Positions 55,001 to 63,777 of a DNA stretch of 64,000 nt are shown piece after piece. Numbering within the stretch: position 1 is the stretch's first letter; each line of letters begins with the position of its first letter. The position numbers were made by a program, and so were the translations under genes. Source of the DNA: Archivesica marissinica (taxonomy: Eukaryota > Mollusca > Bivalvia > Venerida > Vesicomyidae); assembly GCA_014843695.1 (NCBI GenBank), contig CM026386.1, positions 11,535,814 to 11,599,813 of the forward strand, written 5' to 3'. The notes under the pieces were generated by a model. It ran no database searches. It was not told where the DNA came from and saw nothing but the letters and a program-made list of their open reading frames with translations.

Positions 55001-58000
55001 GCTTTCTAGATATAGCTGTAGAGCTGGATTTAGAATACCAAATGCTGGTTAATCGCTGGAGCCTGCCCAGGAAAGGTGTTGTTAGGTATACTGTCCGTCT
55101 CTCAAATGGGCAATCGGTAGCAACGTTAAATAAACTTTTAACTCTTTCACCACCAATGTCGCATAAAAGCGACTTTGTAAAAAAGTAGAGAACCCGATCA
55201 GACAGAACAGAACATGCCGTCTGATCAGGCTATATGCTGATTGCTCTTCAGACAGTGGAGCTGAAGCACCTGTCCGAATAGCAAGCAACATAGATCCTGA
55301 TCAGACGCGGCGTTACCTGATCTGGATCTATGTTGTTTGCACATGCTCTGAATATATTCGGCGCTGAAAGAGTTAAATAAAAAAAAGCAGAAATAGTCCC
55401 CCTGAACACTTTTCCCCATGTTCAGCTGAGGGAGAGTGGTTTTTGATACAGGACATCTCCGTAATACACTTCACCCTATTTTGAAGGTCTAGCTTACAGA
55501 CGGATCTGTAGTCCAGTGGTAACACGCTGGACTGGTAATCCAGGGATCGCAGGTTCGATCCCCCGTCTGACCCTAATAAAATTTAACAGTCTTTCAGATG
55601 GGACGTTAAACCGAGGTCTCATGTCGGTGCTTTACACCGTGCACGTAAAAGAACCAGAGGTGACTCTGGAATGGGTGTCTGTCTGTATCATTGCACTCTC
55701 CTCCAAAAATCTAAAATGACTAATCTCTTCAGGAGGCGTCGCTCCATATGGGTAACCGGTAGCGACGATAAATAAACGTAAAATAAAACAAGGTCTAGTC
55801 TACGCGTAAACATAGACTGAAAATAAAAATAACATCATTTGTTTTAGAATATTGTGAACGAGGTAAAGATATCGACCACGTTGATGTTGAATCAGCTGAT
55901 ACAACAGCTGAGATCGAACGTGCAGCTGCCGGCATGTCTCCGTGTGATTGGTTACCTCAGGAGAATGGACGTGTTTTCCGAGGTGGAGCTACGTATCAAG
56001 TTTCTTCAGGTATGCCTAGAAATCCAGAGTACATTGGTGTTGCAATCCAGAGTACATTGGTATTGCAATCCAGAGTACATTGGTATTGAAATCCAGAGTA
56101 CATTTGATTGTGTATTGAAATCCAGAGTACATTTGATTGTGTATTGAAATCCAGAGTACGATTGTGTAATGAAATCCAAAGTACATTGGTATAGAAATCC
56201 AGAGTACATTTGATTGTGTATTGAAATCCAGAGTACATTTGATTGTGTAATGAAATCCAGAGTACGATTGTGTAATGAAATACAGAGTACATTGGTATAG
56301 AAATCCAGAGTACATTGGATTGTGTAATGAAATCCAGAGTACATTGATATTGAAATCCAGAGTACATTGGATTGTGTAATGAAATCCAGAGTACATTGGA
56401 TTGTGTAATGAAATCCAGAGTACATTGGATTGTGTAATGAAATCCAGAGTACATTGGATTGTGTATTGAAATCCAGAGTACATTGGATTGTGTAATGAAA
56501 TCCAGAGTACATTGGATTGTGTAATGAAATCCAGAGTACATTGGATTGTGTAATGAAATCCAGAGTACATTGGATTGTGTATTGAAATCCAGAGTACATT
56601 GGATTGTGTAATGAAATCCAGAGTACATTGATATTGAAATCCAGAGTACATTGGATTGTGTAATGAAATCCAGAGTACATTGGATTGTGTATTGAAATCC
56701 AGAGTACATTGGATTGTGTAATGAAATCCAGAGTACATTGGATTGTGTATGAAATCCAGAGTACATTGGATTGTGTATTGAAATCCAGAGTACATTGGAT
56801 TGTGTAATGAAATCCAGAGTACATTGGATTGTGTATTGAAATCCAGAGTACATTGGATTGTGTAATGAAATCCAGAGTACATTGGATTGTGTATGAAATC
56901 CAGAGTACATTGGATTGTGTAATGAAATCCAGAGTACATTGGATTGTGTATTAATCCGAGTACATTGGATTGTGTATGAAATCCAGAGTACTTGGATGTG
57001 TAATGAAATCCAGGTCACTGGGAGTGTTTAATTGATTTATCCACTGTACATCTGATGGTGGGTTCGAGCCCCGCAGGCCATTCTCATTTATATGAAAAAG
57101 TGGCAGTTTCTTAGGATTGTGCACCCAAGTACTGGAACCTGGACCTGCCCAGGAAAGGGTTGTAGTAAACTCCGATATACCCAATGTGCATCAGGCTTAA
57201 CCGAAATATAACATATATATATATATAACATATATATATATATAATGAAATCCAGAGTACATTGGATTGTGTATTGAAATCCAGAGTACATTGGATTGTG
57301 TATTGAAATCCAGTGTACATTGGATTGTGTAATGAAATCCAGAGTACATTGGATTGTGTAATGAAATCCAGAGTACATTGGATTGTGTAATGAAATCCAG
57401 AGTACATTGGATTGTATAATGAAATCCAGAGTACATTTGATTGTGTATTGAAATCCAGAGTACATTGGATTGTGTAATGCAAAGTGTAATGTTGCACATG
57501 GGCAGCTTCCTGTCCGTCGCTACACTCCCTATGGGTCCTCTATTTAATCATGAATATGTTGATGGGCAGTAAAACAGCAAACAACTACATTTGATTGTTT
57601 TGTAGCAATTCTATTATTACTGTTTTCAGGCCAGGGACTCGTGGTTCCAAGGTATACTGGAGACTGTACCAAAGGAAGACGGTAAATATGTAAACGTTAT
57701 AATCACAGCAAATCATTCATGTAGTCAGCATCCACACACTTTAACCACGCCCACTGTAGTTCATACCCCGATGGAAACTATTAACCCACGATTCATTCCT
57801 GAAGTGGATACCCTCCGCAACAATTCCCAGAAATCTCCGAGGTGGTGAAGTTGACTGCTTACCGCGGTATATATCGATTGGTAAATTGCAACCATAATTT
57901 TATACTTTATATTTCAGCTTACATCCACATTACCAAAACGATTGAGGCAAGTCGAGTGAACTTATTCGATATCATCACACAGTACAGAGCTATATTTTCT

Positions 58001-61000
58001 GATGAAGATCCCCTCTTGTCTACATCCTCTAAGGAGGAACCTCTCAATGAAGGAGCCTTGTTCCACACCTGGATTGTACAAAAGGTACTGTCGCCTCCGT
58101 GGTCGAGTGGTTAAGGTCGCTGACTTGTATACCACTGTAACCTATCATCACTGATGGTCACGGGTTCGAGCCCCGCTCAGGCAGTGTCTCATTTATATGA
58201 AAAAGTTGGCAGTTTCTTACGGAGGTTGGTGCACCCAAGTACTGGTTAACCGCTGGAGCCTGCCCAGGAAAGGTGTTGTTAGGTAAACTGCCCACCGGCG
58301 ATATAGCCCGAAATGGTGCTGATACAGGCGTAAAACCCGAAATATAACATAATAACAAAAGGTACTGTTGTATGTAAATCACAATAGCGCAGAACTGAAT
58401 GCGTAAATAATTAACATAATTAATTCTGAGCTCGAGGCAGCCATTTTTAAATTAAGTCATATGCGAATTAAAACATTGTCATGTTATGTTATCATCATCA
58501 TCATGACCACCACCATCATAATCATCATTATTTACACTGCAAGTATTAAAAAATGGGAGACATTGCAATTACCTTACCTTTCGAGAATATATCTTTATTA
58601 TTACGCTTCTATACAGTTTCCAGCATTTTGAGTGGCTAACCTTGCCATAAATATATTATGATAGTTCTGAACGAGAATATATTTTTATTATTACGCTTCT
58701 ATACAGTTTCCAGCATTTTGAGTGGCTAACCTTGCCATAAATATATTGTGTTAGTTCTGAACACATCAGAATGAACAATTTTCTTTCAGGTTTCGCAGTT
58801 TCTAGCGATACTGGAAGCGGACTTGGACTGTGGGGTTGGCGGCAGACTGGATTCTATACTGGGTCAGTGTATGTACTTCGGACTGTCATTCAGCAGGGTC
58901 GGGGCAGACTTTAGAGGTCTCCTGACCCCTATATTCCAGAATTCAGCTCTAAGTGGTTTCAAGGTGGCTCTGATACAGGCTAATAAAAGGTAGGAAATTG
59001 TTGTCTAGAGTTATGATGCATGTGTTAGCATTGTTTTATGCATGGAACCAGCCACTATAAGTTCTGTGTTAGCATTGTTTTATGCATGGAACCAGCCACT
59101 ATAAGTTCTGTGTTAGCATTGTTTTATGCATGGAACCAGCCACTATAAGTTCTATGTTAGCATTGTTTTATGCATGGAACCAGCCACTATAAGTTCTGTG
59201 TTTGCATTGTTTTATGCATGGAACCAGCCACTATAAGTTCTGTGTTTGCATTGTTTTATGCATGGAACCAGCCACTATAAGTTCTGTGTTAGCATTGTTT
59301 TATGCATGGAACCAGCCACTATAAGTTCTATGTTAGCATTGTTTTATGCATGGAACCAGCCACTATAATTTCTGTGTGAGCATTGTTTTATGCATGGAAC
59401 CAGCCACTATAAGTTCTGTGTGAGCATTGTTTTATGCATGGAACCAGCCACTATAAGTTCTGTGTTAGCATTGTTTTATGCATGGAACCAGCCACTATAA
59501 GTTCTATGTTAGCATTGTTTTATGCATGGAACCAGCCACTATAAGTTCTGTGTGAGCATTGTTGTATGCATGGAACCAGCCACTATAAGTTCTGTGTTAG
59601 CATTGTTTTATGCATGGAACCAGCCACTATAAGTTCTGTGTTAGCATTGTTTTATGCATGGAACCAGCCACTATAAGTTCTGTGTTAGCATTGTTTTATG
59701 CATGGAACCAGCCACTGTAAGTTCTGTGTTAGCATTGTTTTATGCATGGAACCAGCCACTATAAGTTCTATGTTAGCATTGTTTTATGCATGGAACCAGC
59801 CACTATAAGTTCTTTGTTTTGTTCTTTATATTATGATTGGTATGCTCGGGAACCAGCAGGGCCTAATTGAACATTATATAATTATTGCATTCCTGAGTGG
59901 GCAATATGGAAAATATCACCCCGAGAACATGAATATTAACCGAGGCACGCGTCGTCCAATGTTAATCTTGGCAAGGATCAGTTTAGAGGGTGATATGGGC
60001 GAAATTGTCGCCCTAGGGACCCTGACTTTGCCCTCTTGGGGCCCCACTTCTCCCTTATATTTGTTTCTACGATTTTCAAACACAATTTTGTCTAGTAAGA
60101 TACACTAGCCCATTATAAAGCACTCCTATTCAAATGTTGTATTTACTGTGCATTTTAACCCTATTTTGCAGAAGTATATTAAAGAACACCATTTAAGGAA
60201 GCGATCACACGCTTTCTCCCAAAAATTCTGACCTAGAATGAACCCTGTCTTGGGGTGATATTTTTCATATTGGCCACTCATAAATGCAATATTTATTTTA
60301 TTATACAAAACCCAGGTACAAGTATTTGAAAAGATCGGACTTGTCTCAGTAAATCTATTTATATAATCTGCAAGTATCGAGAAGCTTTTTAGCAATATCC
60401 CAATGAGCGATTTACTGAATCAGTCCGGAAGCAGTCAATATTATCGAAATTATCCTAGTCCTATAACTACTACCGGTATCTACTTATATCTCCACTCATT
60501 ATATCTCTTAAGAAAACTTTCAATCATATTATAATGTTTTTAACTGTACATATACATTGGTAATACAGTTTGAGTTGTAATATAGTGTTTGTATGTCTGT
60601 GAATACTGTAATGTACTGTACATTCATGTAAATACAAATATTAGAAAAAGGAAATTATCGAAAATATTGACTGATCGGGGGCGAATAATATTGACTGTTT
60701 GCCTATTGGGAATTTTGCATTGTGTGGTCATATGAGGTATAATAAGGCAGACTATCTCGCGCCGTTCATTCTGTGTCCACCACCACATTCTTTGTGATCT
60801 GGTCTATACAGACAGTAGACCCACAACACCCGCACACATATTTCTTATGTTATATTTATATGGTTAACAAATGGTTTTATGGCTCGCGTTAAAGGTGCAT
60901 AAAATCGGAATACAGGACGTGTTTGCTACCATAGTTCAGGTTGATGGTGTGTAAAAGTGAATAATTATGATTTGATTTCTTATAACAAACGCAGACTTTT

Positions 61001-62546
61001 TAAAGGAAGATTCAGTAAAATCGTATACAAATTACTTCCCTTGTATCATAATACTACAGTCAAACCTGTGTTAGTGATCACCTCCATTAAGCAGCCAACC
61101 TGTATTAAGCAGCCAGTTTCTAAATTCCCAATATGCTGTTTAGCTATACATTTCACTTCTATTAAGCAGCCACCTGAGCTAAGCAGCCACTTTCTGTGAT
61201 TCCCTTGGCTGGCTGCTTAAGACAGGTTTCACTGTATTTGCAAATACAGTCAAACCTGTCTATAAAGGCCAGCCTCGGGAAAGTCAAAAAGTGGCCTTTG
61301 TTGGCAGGTGGCCTCTCAATAGAAGCTTAAAATGCATCGAAAATGGCTCGACGGGAGAGAAAAATGGTGGTCTTTAGAGACAGGTTTTTCATATGCGGCC
61401 TTTATTCGGAGGTGGCCGTTAGCACAGGTTTGACTGTACATGTATAATAAAGAAGATGCAAACTGCAAATAGTGAACGACTTTATCTCCGTTATAATGTG
61501 AAAGGCATGTATGTGTTTAGGTTTGTACGACCGTTGCAATCTTGCAGTGTATGTATTGCACACAAATTAACTAGTTTGGCCATGTAGTATGCAGTGTATG
61601 TATTGCACACAAATTAACTAGTTTGGCCATGTAGTATGTACGATGACCCAACTTGTTTAAGATATGCATTGTACAAGTGCAAGTTGTGGTAACGCATAGG
61701 TAGTGCGTTTGCTTCAGGTGCGAAAGACCCAGAGTTCGAACCCCGCTGGAACCGTTACGGTTGTGCCCTTAGGCTGCATTTACATTTAAATGCCTCTTCT
61801 CTCTCCCTCGTGGCGATGGATTCCATCAGGAATGAGGTCTCGAGAGTGATTAATATAAGTTGTAAGAACTTGTTTTGCAATCGAGCTCAAATAAATGTGT
61901 ATAAACAAGTGTAAGAGAGTACAGTTAGTTGTATGTATGTATGTATGTATGTTCCTTTAATGTCAAACCCCTCGCGGGGACTTAGACATGTTTTCCTGGG
62001 CAGGCTTAGCCGACCTAAGCGATTAACCAGTACTATGCAATGTGTGTGAGGTGCTTTGCTCAATGACACTACATACGTGGTCTGACCGAGTATCGAACCC
62101 GGGACCGATCGATTCCAAATCCGACGCTCTACCACTGGACCACGTTTATGTGTGTGCAAGGGGGCCTCTGTGGTTGTGTGGTTACGGTTGTTGACTGCTC
62201 GAAGGGGCACCCGGGGTCTTCCTCCACCAATAATAGCTGTTAAGTCGCCATATGACCTAAGCTGTTGGTGCAACTTTAAACGAAGGTTTAACCCCAAGAA
62301 CAAACAAACAAACAAATAAACAAACAAGCAATCAGTTGATGTATTATGATTTCATTAGGTCAATAATTTGGTATTTTTATCGGTTATCAATTTAACAATT
62401 ATTTGAAATTGCAAGATTAGACAGAATTACAATGTTCAGATTGTGTACATGTTATTTATAGATTTGAAGACGGTATGCGGTCGTACAATCTCATGTCGGT
62501 GGCCTCCTCCGGTATGGCTGGTCTGCCATATAACCCCTCTAGTCAG
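48950..62546 (+). CDS. COG8: COG8, conserved oligomeric Golgi complex subunit 8 (3' exons outside window)
   Basis: Exons: 48950-49013, 49556-49627, 51940-52064, 53485-53582, 54682-54853, 55848-56009, 57630-57681, 57918-58084, 58790-58989, 62462-62546. All are GT..AG and all phases agree; 399 codons in the window. COG8 is a lobe B subunit of the peripheral Golgi tethering complex that acts in retrograde vesicle traffic within the Golgi. Family blocks: [108 protein letters not shown] and [19 protein letters not shown]. Human COG8 has 612 residues, so about 200 remain beyond the right edge. The last codon read is CAG before GTACAG at 62547. Introns hold a zinc-finger ORF, minisatellites and many SINEs. 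The start has the family's acidic opening ([12 protein letters not shown]). Confidence 0.95.
49014..49555 (+). other. COG8 intron 1
   Basis: A degenerate reverse S3-like piece at about 49215-49380 (TTTGCCGACCTAAATGGTTG, ACCAGTACTAAGCAAGGTG). Nothing else recognised. Confidence 0.5.
49556..49627 (+). CDS. COG8: COG8 exon 2
   Basis: Acceptor [33 protein letters not shown] then EKL; donor GTGAGT. It corresponds to the YLxELxxxGxEKL block of the family. Confidence 0.85.
49760..49990 (+). mobile_element. SINE family S5 copy, plus orientation
   Basis: Head GCTGTCCGGTTAGTGCAGTG, GTTCGCTTCTCACCAATGCA, GGGTTCGATACTCGGATCGG, then GTCGCCAGATCGGACAATTG, and tail GATTAATATAAGTTGTTTGA ... CAATCGTTGTAAAATAAATA. 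Useful as the forward S5 reference. Confidence 0.85.
50246..50432 (+). mobile_element. SINE family S2 copy, 5'-truncated
   Basis: Starts at GTCACGGGTTCGAGCCCCAC and runs to GGCGTAAAACCCGAACTAAC; the first 65 bp of the head are missing. Confidence 0.8.
50433..51491 (+). other. COG8 intron 2 sequence with one hairpin
   Basis: A hairpin at 50783-50905 pairs CTCAACCAGCCGATCAGAAT / ATCAACCACGCAT with ATGCGTGGTTGAT and GGTGGTTGAG. A 73-codon ORF at 50540-50758 has no recognisable family. Otherwise nothing recognised. Confidence 0.45.
51492..51854 (+). CDS. TTF/hAT-type zinc-finger ORF fragment in COG8 intron 2
   Basis: ATG at 51492 opens 120 codons. The first 40 residues are serine- and lysine-rich with two SxTPK-like sites ([15 protein letters not shown]). 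Then follows [34 protein letters not shown] and STNLQQLH, the start of a TTF-type/hAT-associated zinc finger as found before the transposase domain in ZNF862-like and related proteins: CxxC is present and the His pair would follow. GTATGT after LQQLH (51778) is a good splice donor, so the coding part may end at 51777 and the rest be read-through. No downstream transposase or dimerisation exon was seen. It could be a relic of a domesticated or dead transposon, or an alternative first exon. Same strand as COG8. Confidence 0.45.
   Translation: MVQKSLSHFGIGTPSKRKLSDSVSEPGTPKRHKVDCDTPKSKVKRNFRSEWLNEFGWLEMKQTDDQILLYCTWCRDAKKKNPFANSGSTNLQQLHVCKVPTCIYLTLENSSLTLKFLFDS
51940..52064 (+). CDS. COG8: COG8 exon 3
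   Basis: Acceptor [55 protein letters not shown]; phase 0 out; donor GTAAGT. Confidence 0.9.
52325..52565. repeat. 62-bp tandem repeat fusing SINE S2 and M1 sequence, about 4 copies
   Basis: The unit contains CACTGACTTGTACACCACTG and TAACCTATCATTACTGATGG of S2, then TACAGTCAAACCTGTGT, an M1 terminus. The last unit runs into the S2 body at 52570. Confidence 0.85.
52566..52752 (+). mobile_element. SINE family S2 body with an S1-type tail
   Basis: TCATGGGTTCGAGCCCCACT, AAGTACTGGTTAACCGCTGG, then CCGTCGCTGAAATGGACAAC and CGGTAGCGACGTTAAATAAA. The head is replaced by the 62-bp array. Confidence 0.75.
52753..53484 (+). other. COG8 intron 3, rest
   Basis: AT-rich sequence with no recognised exon or repeat before exon 4. 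Confidence 0.5.
53485..53582 (+). CDS. COG8: COG8 exon 4
   Basis: Acceptor [45 protein letters not shown]; two bases left; donor GTAAGA. The AG at 53477 would put a stop in frame, so the AG at 53484 is used. Confidence 0.85.
53583..54039 (+). other. COG8 intron 4, first part
   Basis: No recognised feature. Confidence 0.5.
54040..54378. mobile_element. M1 element interrupted by an S4 SINE
   Basis: CAGTCAAACCTGTCTTAAGC at the left and AATGCAGGTTTGACTGTACA at the right, with M1 body on both sides of the SINE at 54143-54308. The SINE is therefore younger than this M1 copy. Confidence 0.75.
54143..54308 (+). mobile_element. SINE family S4 copy nested in M1
   Basis: GTGGCGAAAGGCCCGGAGTA, GAGCCCCGCTGGAGCCATTA, TTCTCTCTCCCTTGTGGCGA, tail TTTCGCAATCAAACTAAAAT; 5'-truncated. 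ATGTATAATG on the left and TTGTATAATG on the right may be the target duplication. Confidence 0.75.
54682..54853 (+). CDS. COG8: COG8 exon 5
   Basis: Acceptor [71 protein letters not shown]; phase 0 out; donor GTAAGT. This is the most conserved N-terminal block. Confidence 0.95.
55042..55138 (+). mobile_element. SINE S2 3' fragment with an S1-type tail
   Basis: TGCTGGTTAATCGCTGGAGC, CTGCCCAGGAAAGGTGTTGT, then CTCTCAAATGGGCAATCGGT and AGCAACGTTAAATAAACT. Confidence 0.7.
55139..55377. mobile_element. M6: inverted-repeat element
   Basis: TTAACTCTTTCACCACCAAT at the left and GGCGCTGAAAGAGTTAA at the right form a 12-bp terminal inverted repeat. Inner GATCAGGCTATATGCTG / AACATAGATCCTGATCAGAC pair matches the hairpin of the 13203 copy. 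Confidence 0.7.
55498..55786 (+). mobile_element. SINE family S1 copy, full length
   Basis: CAGACGGATCTGTAGTCCAG, TAACACGCTGGACTGGTAAT, GGTTCGATCCCCCGTCTGAC, GTTAAACCGAGGTCTCATGT, tail GTAGCGACGATAAATAAACG. It ends 61 bp before COG8 exon 6. Confidence 0.85.
55848..56009 (+). CDS. COG8: COG8 exon 6
   Basis: Acceptor [69 protein letters not shown]; phase 0 at both ends; donor GTATGC. Confidence 0.95.
56015..57010. repeat. 29-bp minisatellite starting at the COG8 exon 6 donor, about 34 copies
   Basis: The unit holds GAAATCCAGAGTACATTGGA and TTGTGTAAT. The first units next to the donor are shorter variants (GGTATTGCAATCC, GGTGTTGCAATCC), the later ones uniform. Frames of 270-340 codons on the minus strand are period artefacts. 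Confidence 0.95.
57010..57235 (+). mobile_element. Degenerate SINE S2 copy splitting the 29-bp array
   Basis: GGGTTCGAGCCCCGCAGGCC, CATTTATATGAAAAAGTGGC, GCACCCAAGTACTGGAACCT, CCTGCCCAGGAAAGGGTTGT, CCGAAATATAACATATAT. It carries many small deletions. The array resumes after it. Confidence 0.75.
57240..57480. repeat. 29-bp minisatellite, second block, about 8 copies
   Basis: Same unit as 56015-57010. Confidence 0.95.
57630..57681 (+). CDS. COG8: COG8 exon 7
   Basis: Acceptor [32 protein letters not shown] plus one base; donor GTAAAT. Confidence 0.9.
57918..58084 (+). CDS. COG8: COG8 exon 8
   Basis: Acceptor [65 protein letters not shown]; phase 0 out. The donor AAAAG|GTACTG is followed almost at once by a SINE and is duplicated at 58361. 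Confidence 0.95.
58092..58354 (+). mobile_element. SINE family S2 copy inserted 7 bp after the COG8 exon 8 donor
   Basis: Full-length S2 from CGCCTCCGTGGTCGAGTGG to GGCGTAAAACCCGAAATATA. Target-site duplication ACAAAAGGTACTGT at 58078-58091 and 58355-58368 (14 bp, identical). Confidence 0.9.
58580..58761. repeat. Tandem duplication of about 91 bp
   Basis: GAACGAGAATATATTTTTAT-type sequence, TTACGCTTCTATACAGTTTC and CAGCATTTTGAGTGGCTAAC occur twice in tandem with 3-4 differences (ATTATGATAG against ATTGTGTTAG). Just upstream of exon 9. Confidence 0.9.
58790..58989 (+). CDS. COG8: COG8 exon 9
   Basis: Acceptor [80 protein letters not shown]; two bases left; donor GTAGGA. Confidence 0.95.
59020..59815. 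repeat. 44-bp minisatellite just after the COG8 exon 9 donor, about 18 copies
   Basis: The unit holds GTTAGCATTGTTTTATGCAT, GGAACCAGCCACTATAAGTT and CTGT. Variants are CTATGTT, GTTTGCA and GTGAGCA. It begins about 30 bp after the exon end. Confidence 0.95.
59880..60290. mobile_element. Hairpin element split by an M2 copy
   Basis: TTATTGCATTCCTGAGTGGG and CAATATGGAAAATATCACCC on the left pair with GGGGTGATATTTTTCATATT and GGCCACTCATAAATGCAATA on the right. The M2 copy at 59976-60246 lies between the arms. Confidence 0.65.
59976..60246 (-). mobile_element. M2: hAT-like inverted-repeat element, nested
   Basis: CAAGGATCAGTTTAGAGGGT to CTAGAATGAACCCTG. TCTTGG occurs on both sides of the insertion. 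Confidence 0.75.
60291..61054 (+). other. COG8 intron 9 sequence without a recognised feature
   Basis: AT-rich sequence; no exon or known repeat seen. Confidence 0.5.
61055..61238. mobile_element. M1: mariner-like inverted-repeat element
   Basis: CAGTCAAACCTGTGTTAGTG to GACAGGTTTCACTGTA; close to the 8870 copy in the same arrangement (AAGCAGCC blocks). Confidence 0.8.
61246..61440. mobile_element. M1-type element, second subfamily
   Basis: TACAGTCAAACCTGT and ACAGGTTTGACTGTA are perfect 15-bp inverted ends including the TA. The inside differs from other M1 copies (AAAGGCCAGCCTCGGG, GCGGCCTTTATTCGGAGG), so it shares ends but not body. Confidence 0.8.
61544..61637. repeat. Tandem duplication, 47-bp unit, two copies
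   Basis: GCAGTGTATGTATTGCACAC and AAATTAACTAGTTTGGCCAT occur twice in tandem, identical. Confidence 0.95.
61682..61905 (+). mobile_element. SINE family S4 copy
   Basis: AGTTGTGGTAACGCATAGGT, GTTTGCTTCAGGTGCGAAAG, GAGTTCGAACCCCGCTGGAA, TTCTCTCTCCCTCGTGGCGA, tail GATTAATATAAGTTGTAAGA. Confidence 0.85.
61931..62145 (-). mobile_element. SINE family S3 copy, full length
   Basis: TATGT repeats, TTCCTTTAATGTCAAACCCC, CATGTTTTCCTGGGCAGGC, TAAGCGATTAACCAGTACTA, head GGACCGATCGATTCCAAATC and CTCTACCACTGGACCACG. Confidence 0.85.
62160..62290 (+). mobile_element. SINE family S6 copy
   Basis: GGGGCCTCTGTGGTTGTGTG (tRNA-like start), GGGGCACCCGGGGTCTTCCT, CCACCAATAATAGCTG and CCTAAGCTGTTGGTGCAAC. Similar pieces occur at 63316 and 63700. 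Confidence 0.55.
62462..62546 (+). CDS. COG8: COG8 exon 10 (last in window)
   Basis: Acceptor [34 protein letters not shown] and LPYNPSSQ; phase 0 out; donor GTACAG. It matches the FxxxMxSYxLxS block of COG8. Confidence 0.85.
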
Positions 62547-62624
62547 GTACAGGAAAGCTGTTTGTTTATATACATTTCTCATTTTATATGCATTCCATTT
62601 TAAAGAAAGTTTTAATATATTAAA

Positions 62625-62894
62625 TGTCCGCCTCCGTGGTCGAGTGGTTAAGGTCGCTGACTTGTATGCCACTGTAACCTATCATCACTGATGGTCACGG
62701 GTTCGAGCCCCGCTCAGGCCGTGTCTCATTTATATGAACAAGTTGGCAGTTTCTTACGGAGGTTGGTGCACCCAAGTACTGGTTAACCGCTGGAGCCTGC
62801 CCAGGAAAGGTGTTGTTAGGTAAACTGCCCGCCGGCGATATAGCCCGAAATGGTGCTGATGCAGGCGTAAAACCCGAAATATAAAAATATAACA
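62625..62894 (+). mobile_element. SINE family S2 copy with 13-bp target-site duplication
   Basis: Full-length S2. TTAATATATTAAA is identical at 62612-62624 and 62895-62907, which shows a recent insertion by target-primed reverse transcription. Confidence 0.9.
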
Positions 62895-62907
62895 TTAATA
62901 TATTAAA

Positions 62908-63315
62908 CAGGGTGAAAGATTTGCCCAAATCGGACGTTATATAAAATTGCTACATCGTGTTGTTATAATCCCGAGTTGTGATTACTCACGCTAAGATAAA
63001 TCTCGTATTGAAAACGAGTGTTCAACAAGAGGAAATGAATGCTATCGAAATTATTCATAGCAGAGTATGTTTAGTTGTACGTATCTATCTTGCTATTTTA
63101 TTTTTATACAAAATATGTCGACATAACCGAAGTTTAACTTAACGAAATTCGATATAAACAGAGCCAGTTATATGTACAATGATAGTGTCTGAAACGGGAC
63201 TTTGATCCGGCTTCGAGATAACCGGAGAATTCGACATAGCTGACTTTGACATAACGGATGTAGACTGTATATAAGTTACAAAGTTCCATATTGTAAATAT
63301 TAAAGGAGAATGTAG
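62908..63315 (+). other. COG8 intron 10 sequence, possibly with an old DNA-element end
   Basis: TATGTCGACATAACCGAAGT near 63114 and GACATAACGGATGTAGACTG near 63248 look like opposite ends of an old DNA element. Otherwise nothing recognised. Confidence 0.35.
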
Positions 63316-63470
63316 GGACCTCCGTGGCTGAGTATTAAGGTCGTTGACTTCAAATCACTTGCCCCCTAACTGCTCACTGGGGGTGTCAAATTCTTTCAAG
63401 TAAGGCAGCTATCCAGATGTCTTGCCATAAGTCAGTGGTTCTACCCGGGTGCCCGTCCGTGCTTGCAATA
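63316..63470 (+). mobile_element. SINE family S6 copy, 5' part
   Basis: GGGACCTCCGTGGCTGAGTA, AAGGTCGTTGACTTCAAATC, then AGTGGTTCTACCCGGGTGCC. Confidence 0.5.
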
Positions 63471-63472
63471 CT

Positions 63473-63697
63473 TATACAAATTTATTTTAGCTCGATTGCG
63501 AAACAAGTTCTTTCAACTTATATTAATCACTCTCGAGACCTCATTCCTGATGGAATCCATCGCCACGAGGGAGAGAGAAGAGGCAATGTGGAATTTAAAT
63601 GCCTTGCCTAAGGGCACAATCGTAACGGCTCCAGCGGGGCTCGAACTCCGGACCTTTCGCACCTGAAGCGAACGCGCATTCACGACTTCCACGACTT
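63473..63697 (-). mobile_element. SINE family S4 copy, reverse
   Basis: Tail ATTTTAGCTCGATTGCGAAA and CAACTTATATTAATCACTCT, then TGATGGAATCCATCGCCACG, GCCTTGCCTAAGGGCACAAT, GGCTCGAACTCCGGACCTTT. Confidence 0.85.
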
Positions 63698-63777
63698 ACA
63701 ATACTGCTCGGAGGGACACCCGGGGTCATCCTCCACCAGTAATAGTTGGTGAATCGCCACATGACTTCTGCTGTTGG

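Noticed and set aside
55510..55575. tRNA genes in the SINE heads
   Set aside because: Box A- and B-like motifs are present but the sequences do not close into a full cloverleaf by eye and are followed by conserved SINE bodies; many copies are in the same form.
55996..57018. 340-codon minus-strand ORF across the 29-bp array
   Set aside because: Three frames are open at once in a simple tandem array next to a COG8 exon; no protein family features.
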